Assembly: GCF_019112545.1 (NCBI RefSeq)
Contig: NW_025064894.1
Coordinates: 710,297 to 774,296, forward strand
DNA from: Guyanagaster necrorhizus
Taxonomy: Eukaryota; Basidiomycota; Agaricomycetes; Agaricales; Physalacriaceae
Direction of reading: 5' to 3'
DNA: 64,000 bases
In this document: one piece after another, positions 1 to 11,449 of the stretch
Layout: every line of letters starts with the position of its first letter
How positions within the stretch are numbered: the stretch's first letter is position 1
Translations under genes and position numbers: made by a program
The notes under the pieces: model-generated
Database searches by the model: none
Seen by the model: the letters and a program-made list of their open reading frames with translations, nothing else
What the model was told of the DNA's origin: nothing

Positions 1-95
1 TATTGAAATGGTAACCACATCAAGAGTCTAGGAGTTTAATTGATATATTAACTTTAGCTCAAGATTAGAGTATATTACTGTATATTACTGACTCA
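1..95. repeat. R5 repeat, copy 1 (runs off the left edge)
   Basis: This segment matches 25,918-26,012 in inverted orientation, including the shared word AAGAGTCTAGGAGTTT, with mostly transition differences. Similarity fades after about 95. It probably starts left of the window. Its family is unknown. Confidence 0.6.
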
Positions 96-1689
96 TATCA
101 AAAGAGTAGTCTAAATCATGTTTAGCGTAGCAAAAGAACTAATAATAAAGTCACTTTAATAATTAATGTAATTAGGATTGATTATAACATCTATCAAAAA
201 AACAAGTAAAAAAAGTGATTTTTGAATATATTATAAACTAAATTTGTAAAATTATAAGACTACAAGTAAAAGTAAGTTAAAGGTTTAATAGATATTTAGA
301 TATTATGTATTCACAATTGAGAAAATCTATTTTATTTAGCAGACAAAAATTAATATAATATTAACTTGAATAAAGAATTCATGCAGATACATGTATAATA
401 TGTATGTAATGCTTGTTATAATCATGATCTTAAATAAAATCCTTATTATAGCTATAACAAAGCTGACAAAAGTAACTAAAATATTAAGTAAGAAATCTAA
501 TAGCTATTAATTGTAGATCTATCAATGTCAAAGATGAGCATTGAGATGTCTGAAAACATATTCAATAAGAAGCATAATTAACTCTACTTGGTATATGCAG
601 CTTCTTATGCTGTTTCTTTTTTCAGAAACCCAATCAATCAATGACTGCAGTTATCACAGTTTTTTGAAAAAATATTCAGAGAAAAGGTTCAGACATGTTC
701 AGTGATTTTCAATGTGGAACATATCTAAAAAAATAATTGTATGCTGCAATACATCAATAGAAGCTGAATTTTACTAACATATATTTAATATAATTATAGC
801 TTTGATTGCACAAATTACTTTTTGGCTGTTGTGCTATGCACTCTGCCAAATGTTCAATCATATGACACAGCCACTCAATTATCTTTTATCTGATCAATCA
901 ATTTCATTGTGGATTGATAGCCAACAGCATCAATGTCAAAATGCCATAGATACTAATATCATTTAATCATGACTCTTTACTTCTGCATTTCCTCTCCTGC
1001 CCCTCATGCTCAACATCTATTCCTGCCCTCTGACACAATCCATGCCCATTTCATCTGCCCTGCCAACTAATCACCATTTCTGACTTTGATGCTGAATTCA
1101 CACCATAAAGATTGATATTTGGATGAACTGCAACATCACTCAGAGACAAACCAATGCATAATTGGTAATATTCAAGTCAGATCTTGTGAAATGTGTAAGA
1201 GCACAAGAGCAGGAGATCAGAGCACAGTTGAGGTATATGCTAATAGACTGGCTACTTCTGTAAGTGCCATATACAGCTGTTATGATCTGATTAATTTTAG
1301 ATCAGAGAGCTAGAACACAGATCTGATCTTCATCAGACAATCCAGAGATCTAATTCAGGACTCAGAGTTTGGGTGATCCACTGCACAGTCAGCAGTAGTG
1401 GTGACCATTCTTTCTGTGGGCAAATGCAGTAGCAGAATAGCACTGGATGAATAAGTACCCAGTATAAACTCCAGTGGCTGGAGGACAAGACAATATAATA
1501 TAAGTTTCATCATTCTACAGAATGAAAGTTGCTCTGATATTTTGCAGGAGCATAGAACACTTTATTTTGATGATACAATCATAGCTGTTCATTTCTTGAT
1601 AATCACTATACTCTTTTTGTACTTAGTATTTTTATATTCATGTAGCATACTTGCTGACTATATATCTTAACAATGTAGACTTTAAGTAA
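96..1689. other. AT-rich stretch, no supported gene
   Basis: No retrotransposon motif, RNA gene or convincing protein was seen on either strand. The lower end adjoins the ABC transporter relic. Its transmembrane half would be expected here on the minus strand but is not recognisable. A slightly more GC-rich patch near 960-1,500 gave no recognisable translation. Confidence 0.4.
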
Positions 1690-2445
1690 AAATTGAACAG
1701 CTGCCTCCAATTTTCACACTGTAATAAGCTTATTAATGCAACTTTGAGCAGTCTTTTCAGCTGCATCTATGTAAACATTAATAGCATCAGTGTTGATCAA
1801 ATAATCTGTGGGATTATGGTGTGGTTCTAATGTGCTGACAAGTTGTTCAAACTATAGAACAATCTCTAAGACTATGTCAGCATAAAGTGAATGCTTTTAA
1901 AAAAATAATATTATTTTATTAAGCATATAAAATATATCAAAATAAGGCCAATGCAATATCATAATGACCATTCTGCCCTTCTGTGTGAGACTCTTCAGCA
2001 TCTTCACAATATGCAATATACTCTTTTTATCAAGATCTGTTATTAACTCTTTCAGAAATAATACAGAGAGATTTTTCAGCAACTGAATATTAAAACTAAT
2101 AAGTCTCAGTTCTTTATTAGAACACTCTATGCATTAGATACTATCTTCAACACATAAATTCAAATAGTGTTTAAATTTGAGCTCTAAAATGATATCATCA
2201 ATGAATTTTATGCATTAGATATGATCAATAGAAGCAAAAAAAAATAAATTTGTAGAAAATGTGAGTTTCATATACAGTGACAGTGGAAAGAAGAGATTCT
2301 ATCTGAGTGACATAAATATGTGAAATACTAAATAGAGATGTTGAATTATTATACAGCTAGTCTCTTTAAACAGAGAGATTGCTACTATATATCTGTTTAG
2401 ATAGAACATTGAACAGTATTATCTAAAAAAGAGTGTCAGATGACA
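1690..2445 (-). pseudogene. Relic of an ABC-G family transporter, ATP-binding domain
   Basis: Read on the minus strand, this stretch follows the nucleotide-binding domain of fungal ABCG (White/PDR-type) exporters in order. A decayed P-loop flank (LFNVLSKQIYSSNLS, near 2,400) is followed by a Q-loop/TVxET block (VTQIESLLSTVTVYET, about 2,250-2,290). Next come a DEIIxELGL-like helix (about 2,160-2,200), QLLKNLSVLFLKE in place of QLLKNPSxLFLDEP (about 2,045-2,085), KGRMVIMILHWPYFDIF in place of the H-loop GRTVIxxIHQPRSDIF (about 1,925-1,975), and NPTDYLIN (about 1,790-1,815), the ABCG hallmark. Walker A, signature and Walker B residues are lost, stops interrupt it, and a poly-A run near 2,235-2,245 shifts the frame. 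It is therefore dead. Family members are membrane pumps for lipids or drugs. The transmembrane domain was not found. It is the only host-type gene seen in the window. Confidence 0.75.
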
Positions 2446-4399
2446 ATTTAAAATTAATACTATTTTATATACCTTTCCACTATCTCTACTTCCAAAGATC
2501 TCTGTTAGATACCATGAGAAAAATCAGCATTGATATAGATAAAAAGGCATTTGATCTAAAGAGTCTCTAGATCTGAAGTAGATTTTCTGAAGCTAGAAAA
2601 GTGATCTTTTTATTGACAAATGCTGCTCTTGATCTGTATAGAAAGATTTTGGACTTGCATATCTATTGGCATTACCAAAGAAAATGAAAGTCTTGAAGAC
2701 CATTCTGATTCAACACACTCATTATCAATCATAGTTATAAAAAAGAAAAACAAAGAGTTATATCCAGTTTTAAACAGTATAAAGCTGTAGCACCAACTCT
2801 CTTATGCCACTTCTATAGCTTATTTTTAGTGAAACAAGACTTGTTCTAGAATGTGATATTGACAATCTATAACAAATTAATCATAAACATTTCTTCTTAG
2901 AGAATTAGATCAGCTATGCTGGTTGTAGCAAGAATTGATGATAATAGTGCTGTATGAATATGATCAGAAAAAATGAAGAGAAGATCTGAAACAGAAATTA
3001 ATATTTATCAAAAAGTCTTACTTCTAATAAATCAGATATTTCTTTACTCAAATAATAATAGTAGCAGTAAAACCAATTTAATCCTCTACTTTTATATTTT
3101 TAAAAAGCTTAAATGACTTTGATGAAACAAGATTAGCCTCTAGAGAAATACTGCCAGTGATCATCAAAAACCAAGTGATAAATTTAAATTCAGCATCAAT
3201 CTGTTACTCCAATGCTGTCTGACATACTAATAATGATTATTTAAAACAGAAAAATAAAGTAAAATCTCTATTTAAAGATTTTTTAATCATTAAAATACAA
3301 CAAGGGCTATACAGTTAGATAAAGTTAGCTTATTTATTAGCTCTGCTTTTCTTTTCTATACTTAAAATGCTTTAGAATCAGATATAACATCTGACAGCTC
3401 AATTAATATTTGATCTTTATAAAGTGTATCCAGTCACATCAGTAAAATAGAGAGACACAAGAACTTATCTCTTGATATATGTGATAGTAGAAATTGGTGA
3501 TGATATTATGGCTGTACAGCAACAAAAGTGTAAAAAAAAAAGGACTATACATAATAGTTGGCTTCAGATTATTAACAATAGAAGTATATATATGAAAATT
3601 TAATGAAGATAAATACAAAATATTGCTGTAGTATTTTTACAGAACTATGAAAAAACAGAAAACAAAGAGATAAAAAATATATACTACAACAGATTCTTTT
3701 GGTATTTGCATTATTATATATTTTTTTTTCTCTAATTCTTTTTTGCTATTAGTGTTGTATTCAAAAGCAATAAAAGTTACTATTAGAGTAAAATAATAAC
3801 AGATGAGTATGTTATCATTAGATGATAGTGAAAATAAAATAATAGACTATTGATATAATGCAACATTAGCTATCAGAACACTCATAACATAATATCAACT
3901 ATCTTGCTATTAGTATATCTTTAATTGTGATTTTTGACAATAAAAAAAATGAGAGAGTGTGAGTATAACCCTGACTTGTGAGACATGCATGATATATTAG
4001 CAAAAGTTTGATTTGACAAATACTGTGATCTTCATTTTTTTTAAAAAATTAGGAACTGTAAACAAATTAGGTTTATAAGCCAGTTTTAAATTTAGCTTTG
4101 ACTAAAGCAAAACATTTATCAGTCTCTTAGCAATAATAGTTTCTGTACTAAATAACTACTGTCATGTTCTTATTGAAAGCTAATAAGAAACTTTGATAAG
4201 TCTTGTAAACTCAGCTGCTGTTTTGCCAAACTATTTGTGCAGATTTTTCTTTTCAAACTTGATTTACATCAGCACCTCTATAAAAAGCTTGAAAACTAAT
4301 CAGAGTTCCATTGCTTTATTGCTTGTTTCTTTTTTATAGACTGGAGACTCAAACTTTATCTGGCTTTTCTATATATCTCTAAATGTTTAAATGTGTATG
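2446..4399. other. AT-rich stretch, no supported gene
   Basis: Long A/T runs and no recognisable protein. If the ABC transporter was a full-size protein, its N-terminal part would lie here on the minus strand, but no motif could be read. Confidence 0.4.
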
Positions 4400-5330
4400 A
4401 TTTTATAGATTCAAAATATGATTACATCTAAACACTAGATACTTGAAATGATTATAAAGAGTGAGATGAGCTTAGATACTCTCATTTCAATAAGACTATT
4501 TTTATTATGCAAGTCTAGTCTGTATAAAAAACAATCATTAAAAAAAACTTCCATATTATAAAGGGTTTTTGGAGTCAATAATCTTTTGTGGATGATATTG
4601 ATCATATTGTGGATATTATATTGTGAATATATAGTTGACTTATTTATAACACCTTTATATCTATACTTTTCAGATATAAGCAGTTTCTATACATCCACCT
4701 TATGCTTAACATTCTTCACTTGATCAATATTTTCTTCATTAATAAAATCTTTCTTTACCTGAGACACCCTCTCTTTATCTACTAGCAAATATTGCTCTAA
4801 TCATTCTATTTGAGCAGCCTTTTTATATCAAAAGACAAAAACTATTCCTCTATGCTCTTTATATAAATGATTTATATTCTCTAAATGTCTATTCAAAGTT
4901 TTAAAGTAAAAGAGACATACAACCTAGAGAAAGTTTGAGCATGCTACTATCTTTTATCAACAACTATGTATTGACTTACAAAAATAATCACAATATTAAA
5001 CATCATCTAAATAAGATAGAACTTTCAATTGAGATTCTGAATGCTTAGAGATGTAACTTGTAAAATGCAATAGTTAGATATCCAATTCCTCTTTATAGCC
5101 AATGCTATACTCATTATCTATATTGATAAGAAATTGATTTTCATGAGGTAATATCTGTTCTATTGCTAACTGTTCTGTCTTTCTTTGGTCTTACAAAACT
5201 CTGTCAGTTTATTAAACTATCTCTTTTGACTCCTCATTGTCTGCAATGCCATCTTGTATCTTGTCTTCTTTTTTGCTAGCCTTCATCTTATTGAATAAGC
5301 CAGCTGAAGAAACTCTTGATGTGAAATGTG
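4400..5330 (-). pseudogene. Unidentified decayed coding stretch
   Basis: The minus strand keeps long, charged, protein-like runs in one or two frames despite stops. An example is a Lys/Glu/Asp-rich segment ending in LVDKERVSQVKKDF near 4,750, with a further open run down to about 4,430. An upstream run near 5,230-5,330 contains FNKMKASKKEDKIQDG. This is unlike the surrounding AT noise. No family is recognised and no transposon motif is visible. It could be a second host-gene relic, or part of an old element with no other copy here. Confidence 0.3.
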
Positions 5331-5591
5331 ACAGATCAGACCATATGTTACATTTTTGTTACAGCTTTATTTTTCAATGGCAGTGATATGCCTTTAAAGT
5401 GTTCATGCATGTAATTTTTCAAAATATGAGGATATATTAAGTGTATTTAAGTTTATAATGTGTGCAAAGACTGCTATAACTTGGGCATGAAGGAACATTA
5501 TGATTGTATATAAAAAGCTATTATAATATATATGCAAAGGCTGTTACAGCTAGAACACAATGAAATGAGACTTAGCATTATATCTGGCTGA

Positions 5592-6073
5592 TGTTAGACT
5601 CACTTGTTATATAAGTTAGACTTATGATAGATCTTTGCTGTATCATATTTGTACAGTTGCACTGAAATCCACTTAAGACATCTAATCTTTGTGATAATTA
5701 AGGCTCTGATAACTAGGCTCAAGAGTAGAGTAACATGAGTAAACTTTAACTCAAAGCTAAGGCTAATACAGTGAAAGCTATGCTACTTATATATATTCTG
5801 GTCTGTGATAAATATAGTTCTCTTTATTATGGCTATCTGTGAGTTGAAACTAATGAGCATGTTGTAGATATATAAAACAATAGGATTTGTGTATTAGCAA
5901 AGTATCTGTCATAAGTGATAATATAATAGTATAAGTCATTTGATATAAACATGATTATTGATTCAAATAAGAAGCATGATATGATAAGTTGTTATGATAA
6001 GATAAGCACCTATGATAAGAAAAGCAAAGATAAGTGCTAGTGATAAAATAAGATAAGCAGAAAAATCATAACA
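5592..6073 (-). mobile_element. Solo LTR of the window's Ty3 family
   Basis: This 482-bp segment has the family's LTR ends (plus strand TGTTAGACTC at the left, AATCATAACA at the right) and the internal CTCAAGAGTAGAG and CTTTAACTCAAAGCT blocks shared with other LTRs. No internal element sequence flanks it. The five bases before it are GCTGA and those after it GCTAA, a target-site duplication with one G/A transition. It is therefore an old solo LTR left by LTR-LTR recombination. Confidence 0.75.
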
Positions 6074-6109
6074 GCTAAAGTGGAGTGCATGTATGACTTG
6101 ATAACAAAA

Positions 6110-7458
6110 TGATTATATGCTTGGCAATAGTTAAATGATTAAGAGAAGTGAATGAGAAATGATCTCTGAAACACTAACACCTAACCACTCAATACACTAT
6201 CATCAAATATAATTAAAGTCAGTTGTTTTGAGTATAATAGAAGCACTCTGTAGTCTTGAATAAAATTAAAGAAACAGTCAATAAAGATAGTTATTCAACT
6301 CTATCTCACTCTTTAAGATGTAATACTCATGAGAGTAGATCATTCCAATATTTAAGTATAATTAGAATTTAGAATTGATACATAATTATGCTTCAAATCA
6401 ATTTAGAATATTTTAAAATCTAATAAACTCTAAAACTCAAATACTAAGTCTATCAAGCATTTAGACTTAATTAGCTGTGCTTTTCATTGGCAAGCAGTCT
6501 TTAAAACTAAAGAACTTGTATTTTAATGCTGAAACTTTTATAGTTTAAAATCCAAATTAATTTGAAACCTAAAAATACTGTTAATATTTCAATTCTATCC
6601 TTTTTAAGTAACAAAGTAACTTAAATAAATTACTAAGTTAAAGTAAAACTCAAAAATATTGTTCTAAAGACTAATTACAGTGAGCTAAAAGGTCTGAATA
6701 TAGGAATAAGTCACTTTCTTTTTATTTCTCTCTTTTTTCTACTTTTATATATTAAAAACAGATATAAAATCTATAAATAAAATATCTAAAATAATATTTC
6801 TTTTATTTAGACTAAATCAGACTATTTTTTTAGCTTGATAAAATTTCTAGGTTCTTCTAAAACTGTCTAAATCTGCCTGACCATTGCACAGCTTTATTTT
6901 AAGCTTACAGTGCCTGATGATACCTAACTCCTTTTTATTATCCAGAGTATTAATTAATCTTTTAAGCTATTTTTGGTAGCTGATTGATCAAATTTGATGA
7001 GATTCAACTAATTGGCTCTATCCACTCTATTTCTCTCGATTTTAAGTCTTTTAGATCACTTGATATCTAAGAATTCTGATTTAGGTATTTTGAGTTAAAA
7101 CTCAGAGTGCTAGTCACAGATTATTGAGTTTCATGACTAGCTATAAATTTATATTTCTAGCTATCTTAAAATATATCTGTCTTAGCAGCATATAAAATTA
7201 ATCTTATTTCAGATACTGTTTCTAAGTCTAACTTAAACTTAATATTTTTTAAATTTAAACTCAACTTAATATTTTTATTCTTATATTATATCATTTCACA
7301 AAATCATTTTTGGACTTAATATTAGTGACTAAAATGACTATGAGCTTGAAGCTTTAGCTATAGTTCTCAACTGGCTAATAGTCTTTAGTTACTAGTGTAT
7401 CCTAATATGTTATATAAAATTTGCAAATTATAAAACTGAATGTGTATTCAGTATATCA
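6110..7458 (-). repeat. R1 dispersed repeat, copy 1
   Basis: It aligns end to end in inverted orientation with 42,887-44,276. Shared landmarks are a TGATATAC start, the TATAATTTGCAAAT word near the start, and a 3' part with GAGTTGAATAACT-like and CTCATGAGTATT-like words. It is more decayed than copy 2 and has one CpG. No coding capacity was seen. It is probably a long solo LTR or a non-autonomous element. The distal end could alternatively be placed at 6,099. Confidence 0.7.
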
Positions 7459-7866
7459 GCAATATCAGTGGGATTCTATTGTATACAAAGTTTCAGCATT
7501 TAACACTGAATACATGAATATCAGTATAGAGCTATGCACTAAAAATAGCAAATATGATTAGAATATCAATCAAAGCTAAAATCAATATTTTATATTATAG
7601 TGATTGATGATGCATAGACATATAACAAAGAGATAAACATGCTCTAAACTAAAAATATGAAGTATGGCTGTATAAATTTGAATATTAGAACAATCAGCTA
7701 AAAGAGATAAATTTAACAGTCTAAAATAAGTATTATACAAGTACTAATTACTCTAAAAAATAAGAAAACAAAGAGACTAGTGAGTAGACAGATTAGCTGA
7801 GCTAACCAATAATAAATCACTTGGAAACAGTAGATTTAGTTTTGAGTCAGAGTAGAACATGCACAT
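7459..7866. other. AT-rich stretch, nothing recognised
   Basis: It lies between R1 copy 1 and R2 copy D. No repeat in this window matches it and no protein was read on either strand. Confidence 0.4.
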
Positions 7867-9142
7867 TGAAAAGGTGATTGCATATGCAAGCTAGAAACTG
7901 ATACAGCAGAAAATTATCTATTAATCACACTCACACTCATATATATATACAACACTCTTAGTTTATTAGGAGATTATAATTTGATAAGAGTGGTAAATAT
8001 AATACAATCATATCTTCAATAATTTACTGTATACAAATAGCAATAGTGCATATATATATATCTAAGATTTCTCTAAATCTTAAAACTTTTGTTTAATAAG
8101 AGAGATGATAAATGTCTTCAGACCTCAAGGCAAATTACTGCAATACAACACAATACTCTGAAATACTCTCACAAAACTCTCAAAAAGGCCTAAACACTGC
8201 TCTGACCAATCTTAAAAATTCTAACACACAGACATACAGTATATGACTTGAAACTTTATGCTTTAAGCAAAAACACTTTAGAATTCTATCTACAAGTATC
8301 AAAAAATTTGAACCTTTGCATACAAGTTTTCTAACTAATCATAAAACCACAGAGCTTAAATCTATATAATTTAAAGATACAAAAACACAATAAACCTCAT
8401 TTACAGATCTAAAGGTTTTGAACCTCTACCATCTATAGTGTCTTACATCACAAATGTCTTAAAAACTTAAGATAGTGCTCTCCAGCTACTACTCTCTTAT
8501 TTTCAGACTAGAGCATAATTCAAAACCTTTTATTCAATTAGACTAGAGTTTTACAGAAGCTTTTGATGCTTTATATGATACTCAAATCACTCTTAATAAT
8601 ATCAATATAAGATCTATTCTCTTGCTTGAAGTTACAAATTAAACTCAAAAGCTGGAGTGCAAGGCCTTTCTATCTCTACACTATAATAGTGAGAATCTGA
8701 AACTTTTATTTTACTTTTACAATGCAATATTTAAACAGACTACTACAGTACTTACTAACACAAACTAAATATAGTAGTTTCAATGCATAAAATACCACTT
8801 TGCAGTCTAACAGGAGTTATTTATATGCATACTACTATTTGATATGCATATTTTATTTTAACTTACAATTGTGCACACTGTTTTCATGTGATCTAATATT
8901 GATTAGCTTGACTGTTTAGCACTGATAGTGTTATGTGATGCTTATCTGATGGAAGAAGAGAATATGAGACATTGAAGTAGATAGGCTGAGAAGTTCATCT
9001 ATTGATACTGTAGCTGTATTAAGTCTTGTTTTATTATGTGCTAGCCATATCTTTTGTTGCATGCATATCAGATATGACTACAATCAATGTATTATTATAA
9101 TTCATAAATTTACATATGTGAATACATAGAGAGTGTATTACT
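7867..9142 (+). repeat. R2 dispersed repeat, copy D (decayed)
   Basis: It begins TGAAAAGG (other copies TGAAGAGG) and follows R2 copy A through the ATACAGCAGAAAATTATC, CTCAAGGCAAA and CACAAAACTCTCAAAAAG blocks to a GAGAGTGTATTA end. It is shorter than copy A (1,748 bp) because of internal losses. No ORF of its own is credible. It abuts a Gag relic of opposite orientation. Confidence 0.7.
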
Positions 9143-9164
9143 GCACTTGCTTTTTATTCACTAT

Positions 9165-10566
9165 CTAAGATATCAGCTTATTTTTTGAATTGTCAGATGC
9201 ATCCTCTATTATTTCAGCTCTAATCACTTTATTTTTCTTTTTGTTTCTTATATTTTCTGAGGATGATAGTGAATCTAATCTAGCAACTCCACTAGTCTTT
9301 GTATAATTTCTACTCATCTTAATTGAATATCTAGAAAAATTCTGCTCTCTATCCTGATCTGATGGTATTTGCTCAAGCAGATCATCCAATAGTGATCCTT
9401 TACTACAGATCTTCATATCTGAGTCATAGCTAGTCTGCTGCAGCTTTATTGCATATATCTGATGCACCAACTTTTATAGTAACATGCTATAATCTCTTAG
9501 AATATGAAAGAGTTCTGGAATGTTAATAGTGATTATCATTACATTCTGGCTCTATATCTTGTCAGCTTTCATGTACACATAGTACTTGTCAATTTGCTTT
9601 TTGATATATTGCTTCTCTGATATTTTTGAGGATATCTCTCTCATCTGGTAAGCATGCTCTCACATCTACTATCTCTATTTTTTTAACCTTGATATATGAG
9701 ACTTTAACCAAATAGTCACTTAAGAGGTGTTCATTTGTATTTCTACAAAAGAAGCATACACATAAATGATTCTGTCTGTATTCTATCATCCTAAGACTAG
9801 AATTGCAGGTTGATACTTGTACTTGGCTATTTTGCTGCTGCAGAAAAGTCAAAAGGCTCTTCTGATTATCTAATATGACTTTTTTTAAGCTTACAAGCAT
9901 TTTGTCATTTATAGAGGTTTGCTATTCTATAAAATCTTTCATTACAGCTAGTACACTCCTTATCTCTTCTTGTTTCACATTTTGCTCTTCTACCATGAGT
10001 GAATTGAACAAGCTGTAGTTGATCTGAGTTGTTTTTATGTGATAAGCATTCAGGTAGATATATCCTATGCCTCATTTCACTTTTAATCTATAAAAAAGAA
10101 CACTCCTTGCAACACTGTCAGTCTAGCTTCTATAATCTCTTTCAGCATATATAGGTTTATATTCTCTCACTTGTTTAATCTCACAGGAGACAGTAATCAC
10201 TCTAGTTGTAATTTAATTGATCTATACAGCTCATCAGACATAGGTGCCAGAAAGGCATTGACCAGTTCTCTATTTGATAGTACTTTAATTAATATAAATG
10301 TAAATACTTGGAATTCTCTCTTAAATTGTGTGAACTGACTTTGTCATTGATTTCAACTATGTTATAATAGTGTACTAGCTTTTTGAGCTCCAAGACTGCA
10401 TTTCTATTACTGTTCTGCATGCCATCATAATAATCTAAAACTTCTAACCTAAAGTCTTTATACTTTCTACCAGCAGTGAGCTTAAAAAGTATCTTCTATT
10501 GATGCTCTGTCTTTATATCTATATAGAATATTTGAGTATCATGTAAAGCATCAAAAACTTCTGCAG
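9165..10566 (-). pseudogene. Gag relic with zinc knuckle, separate Ty3-like family
   Basis: Two minus-strand open stretches (9,589-9,900 and 9,165-9,470) lie in the order of a basidiomycete-type retrotransposon Gag C-terminus. A knuckle CFFCRNTNEHLLSDY (about 9,710-9,755) has its last Cys changed to Tyr. A few dozen residues later comes RACLPDERDI, resembling the post-knuckle LPDG motif of agaric Gag proteins, and then a basic tail. The capsid part (about 9,900-10,560) is too decayed to read in one frame. Protease and reverse transcriptase are absent because R2 copy D starts at once. It is not the same family as the E2-E5 elements, whose knuckle is CFNCGQKGHMAKDC. Confidence 0.5.
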
Positions 10567-10950
10567 AACTCTAGTCTGAGTTAATAGACAGTTTTTAATT
10601 TTGCTCTAGCCTGAGAATAAAAGAGCAGTGTCTAAAGGGTGCTCTTTTGAGTTTTTGAGATATTTATGATGTGAGGCACTACAAGTAGCAGAAGTTTAAA
10701 CTCTTTGACTTGATTAATGCTCACTTTTTAGTTCTTTCTGTAGATCAACAGAGGTCTGAACTCTTTGGATCTGTATACAGAGTTTTATTTTCTTTTACAT
10801 TTCTAGATTGCATAAGTTCAAATTCTGTGGCTCTTGTGGATGTATTTGTGAAGTGTTTCTACTTAGAGCATGAAGCTTTAAGTCATACCTTATATTTTGA
10901 TGCTGTATCTGCATTTAAAAGTGAATGCTTATCAGCTGAGACTTGTGCAT
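10567..10950 (-). repeat. R2 dispersed repeat, fragment E
   Basis: This minus-strand fragment corresponds to the middle of R2 (copy A about 50,945-51,310). It contains two units of the internal minisatellite (GCAGAAGTTTAAACTCTTTG and CAACAGAGGTCTGAACTCTTTG). The ends of R2 are missing. With copy D it brackets the Gag relic in inverted orientation. Confidence 0.65.
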
Positions 10951-10973
10951 GAATAAATGCTTCATCTAATCAA

Positions 10974-11441
10974 TATTAAATCCAAAGTGCATATGATCTG
11001 AACACATGATAAACTGGTGCTGTATCAAGTTCATACAGTCACATCAGAGTTCACTACATATATTCTGATAGATGTAATACCCTAAAGCTGAAAACAGTCA
11101 GATTTGAGAGAAAATGGTATAGAATAAACTTTAGCTTGAAGCTGAATATTTATAGTGAGAGCTACATTACTTATATACTGTTTCATCTGTGAATAAATGT
11201 AGTACTACTAATTGTACATTTCTACATTATAGTTCTTGTCACCTTTGGTCATCAGAGATCAAACAATAAGATATTGTCTCTTTTTAAGATATCTGTCATT
11301 GTCTGTAGAATAATAGTATGGGTTACCTATTGTAGTTTTATAATTATCTCATGCCTTGGTGAAATGCTTAAGATTAGATAGGCATTCTGATAAGATAAAA
11401 GATAGAAGTAAAAGATAAGAGAAATAAGAAAATTTATAATA
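10974..11441 (-). repeat. E5 3' LTR
   Basis: 468 bp, with decayed ends TATTAAATCC (from TGTTAAGCCC) and TTATAATA (from TTATAACA). It holds the AACTTTAGCTTGAAGCTGA block found in all LTRs of the family. The adjoining TTACCTCTCTCTTAAG is the polypurine tract read on the other strand. Confidence 0.8.
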
Positions 11442-11449
11442 TTACCTCT

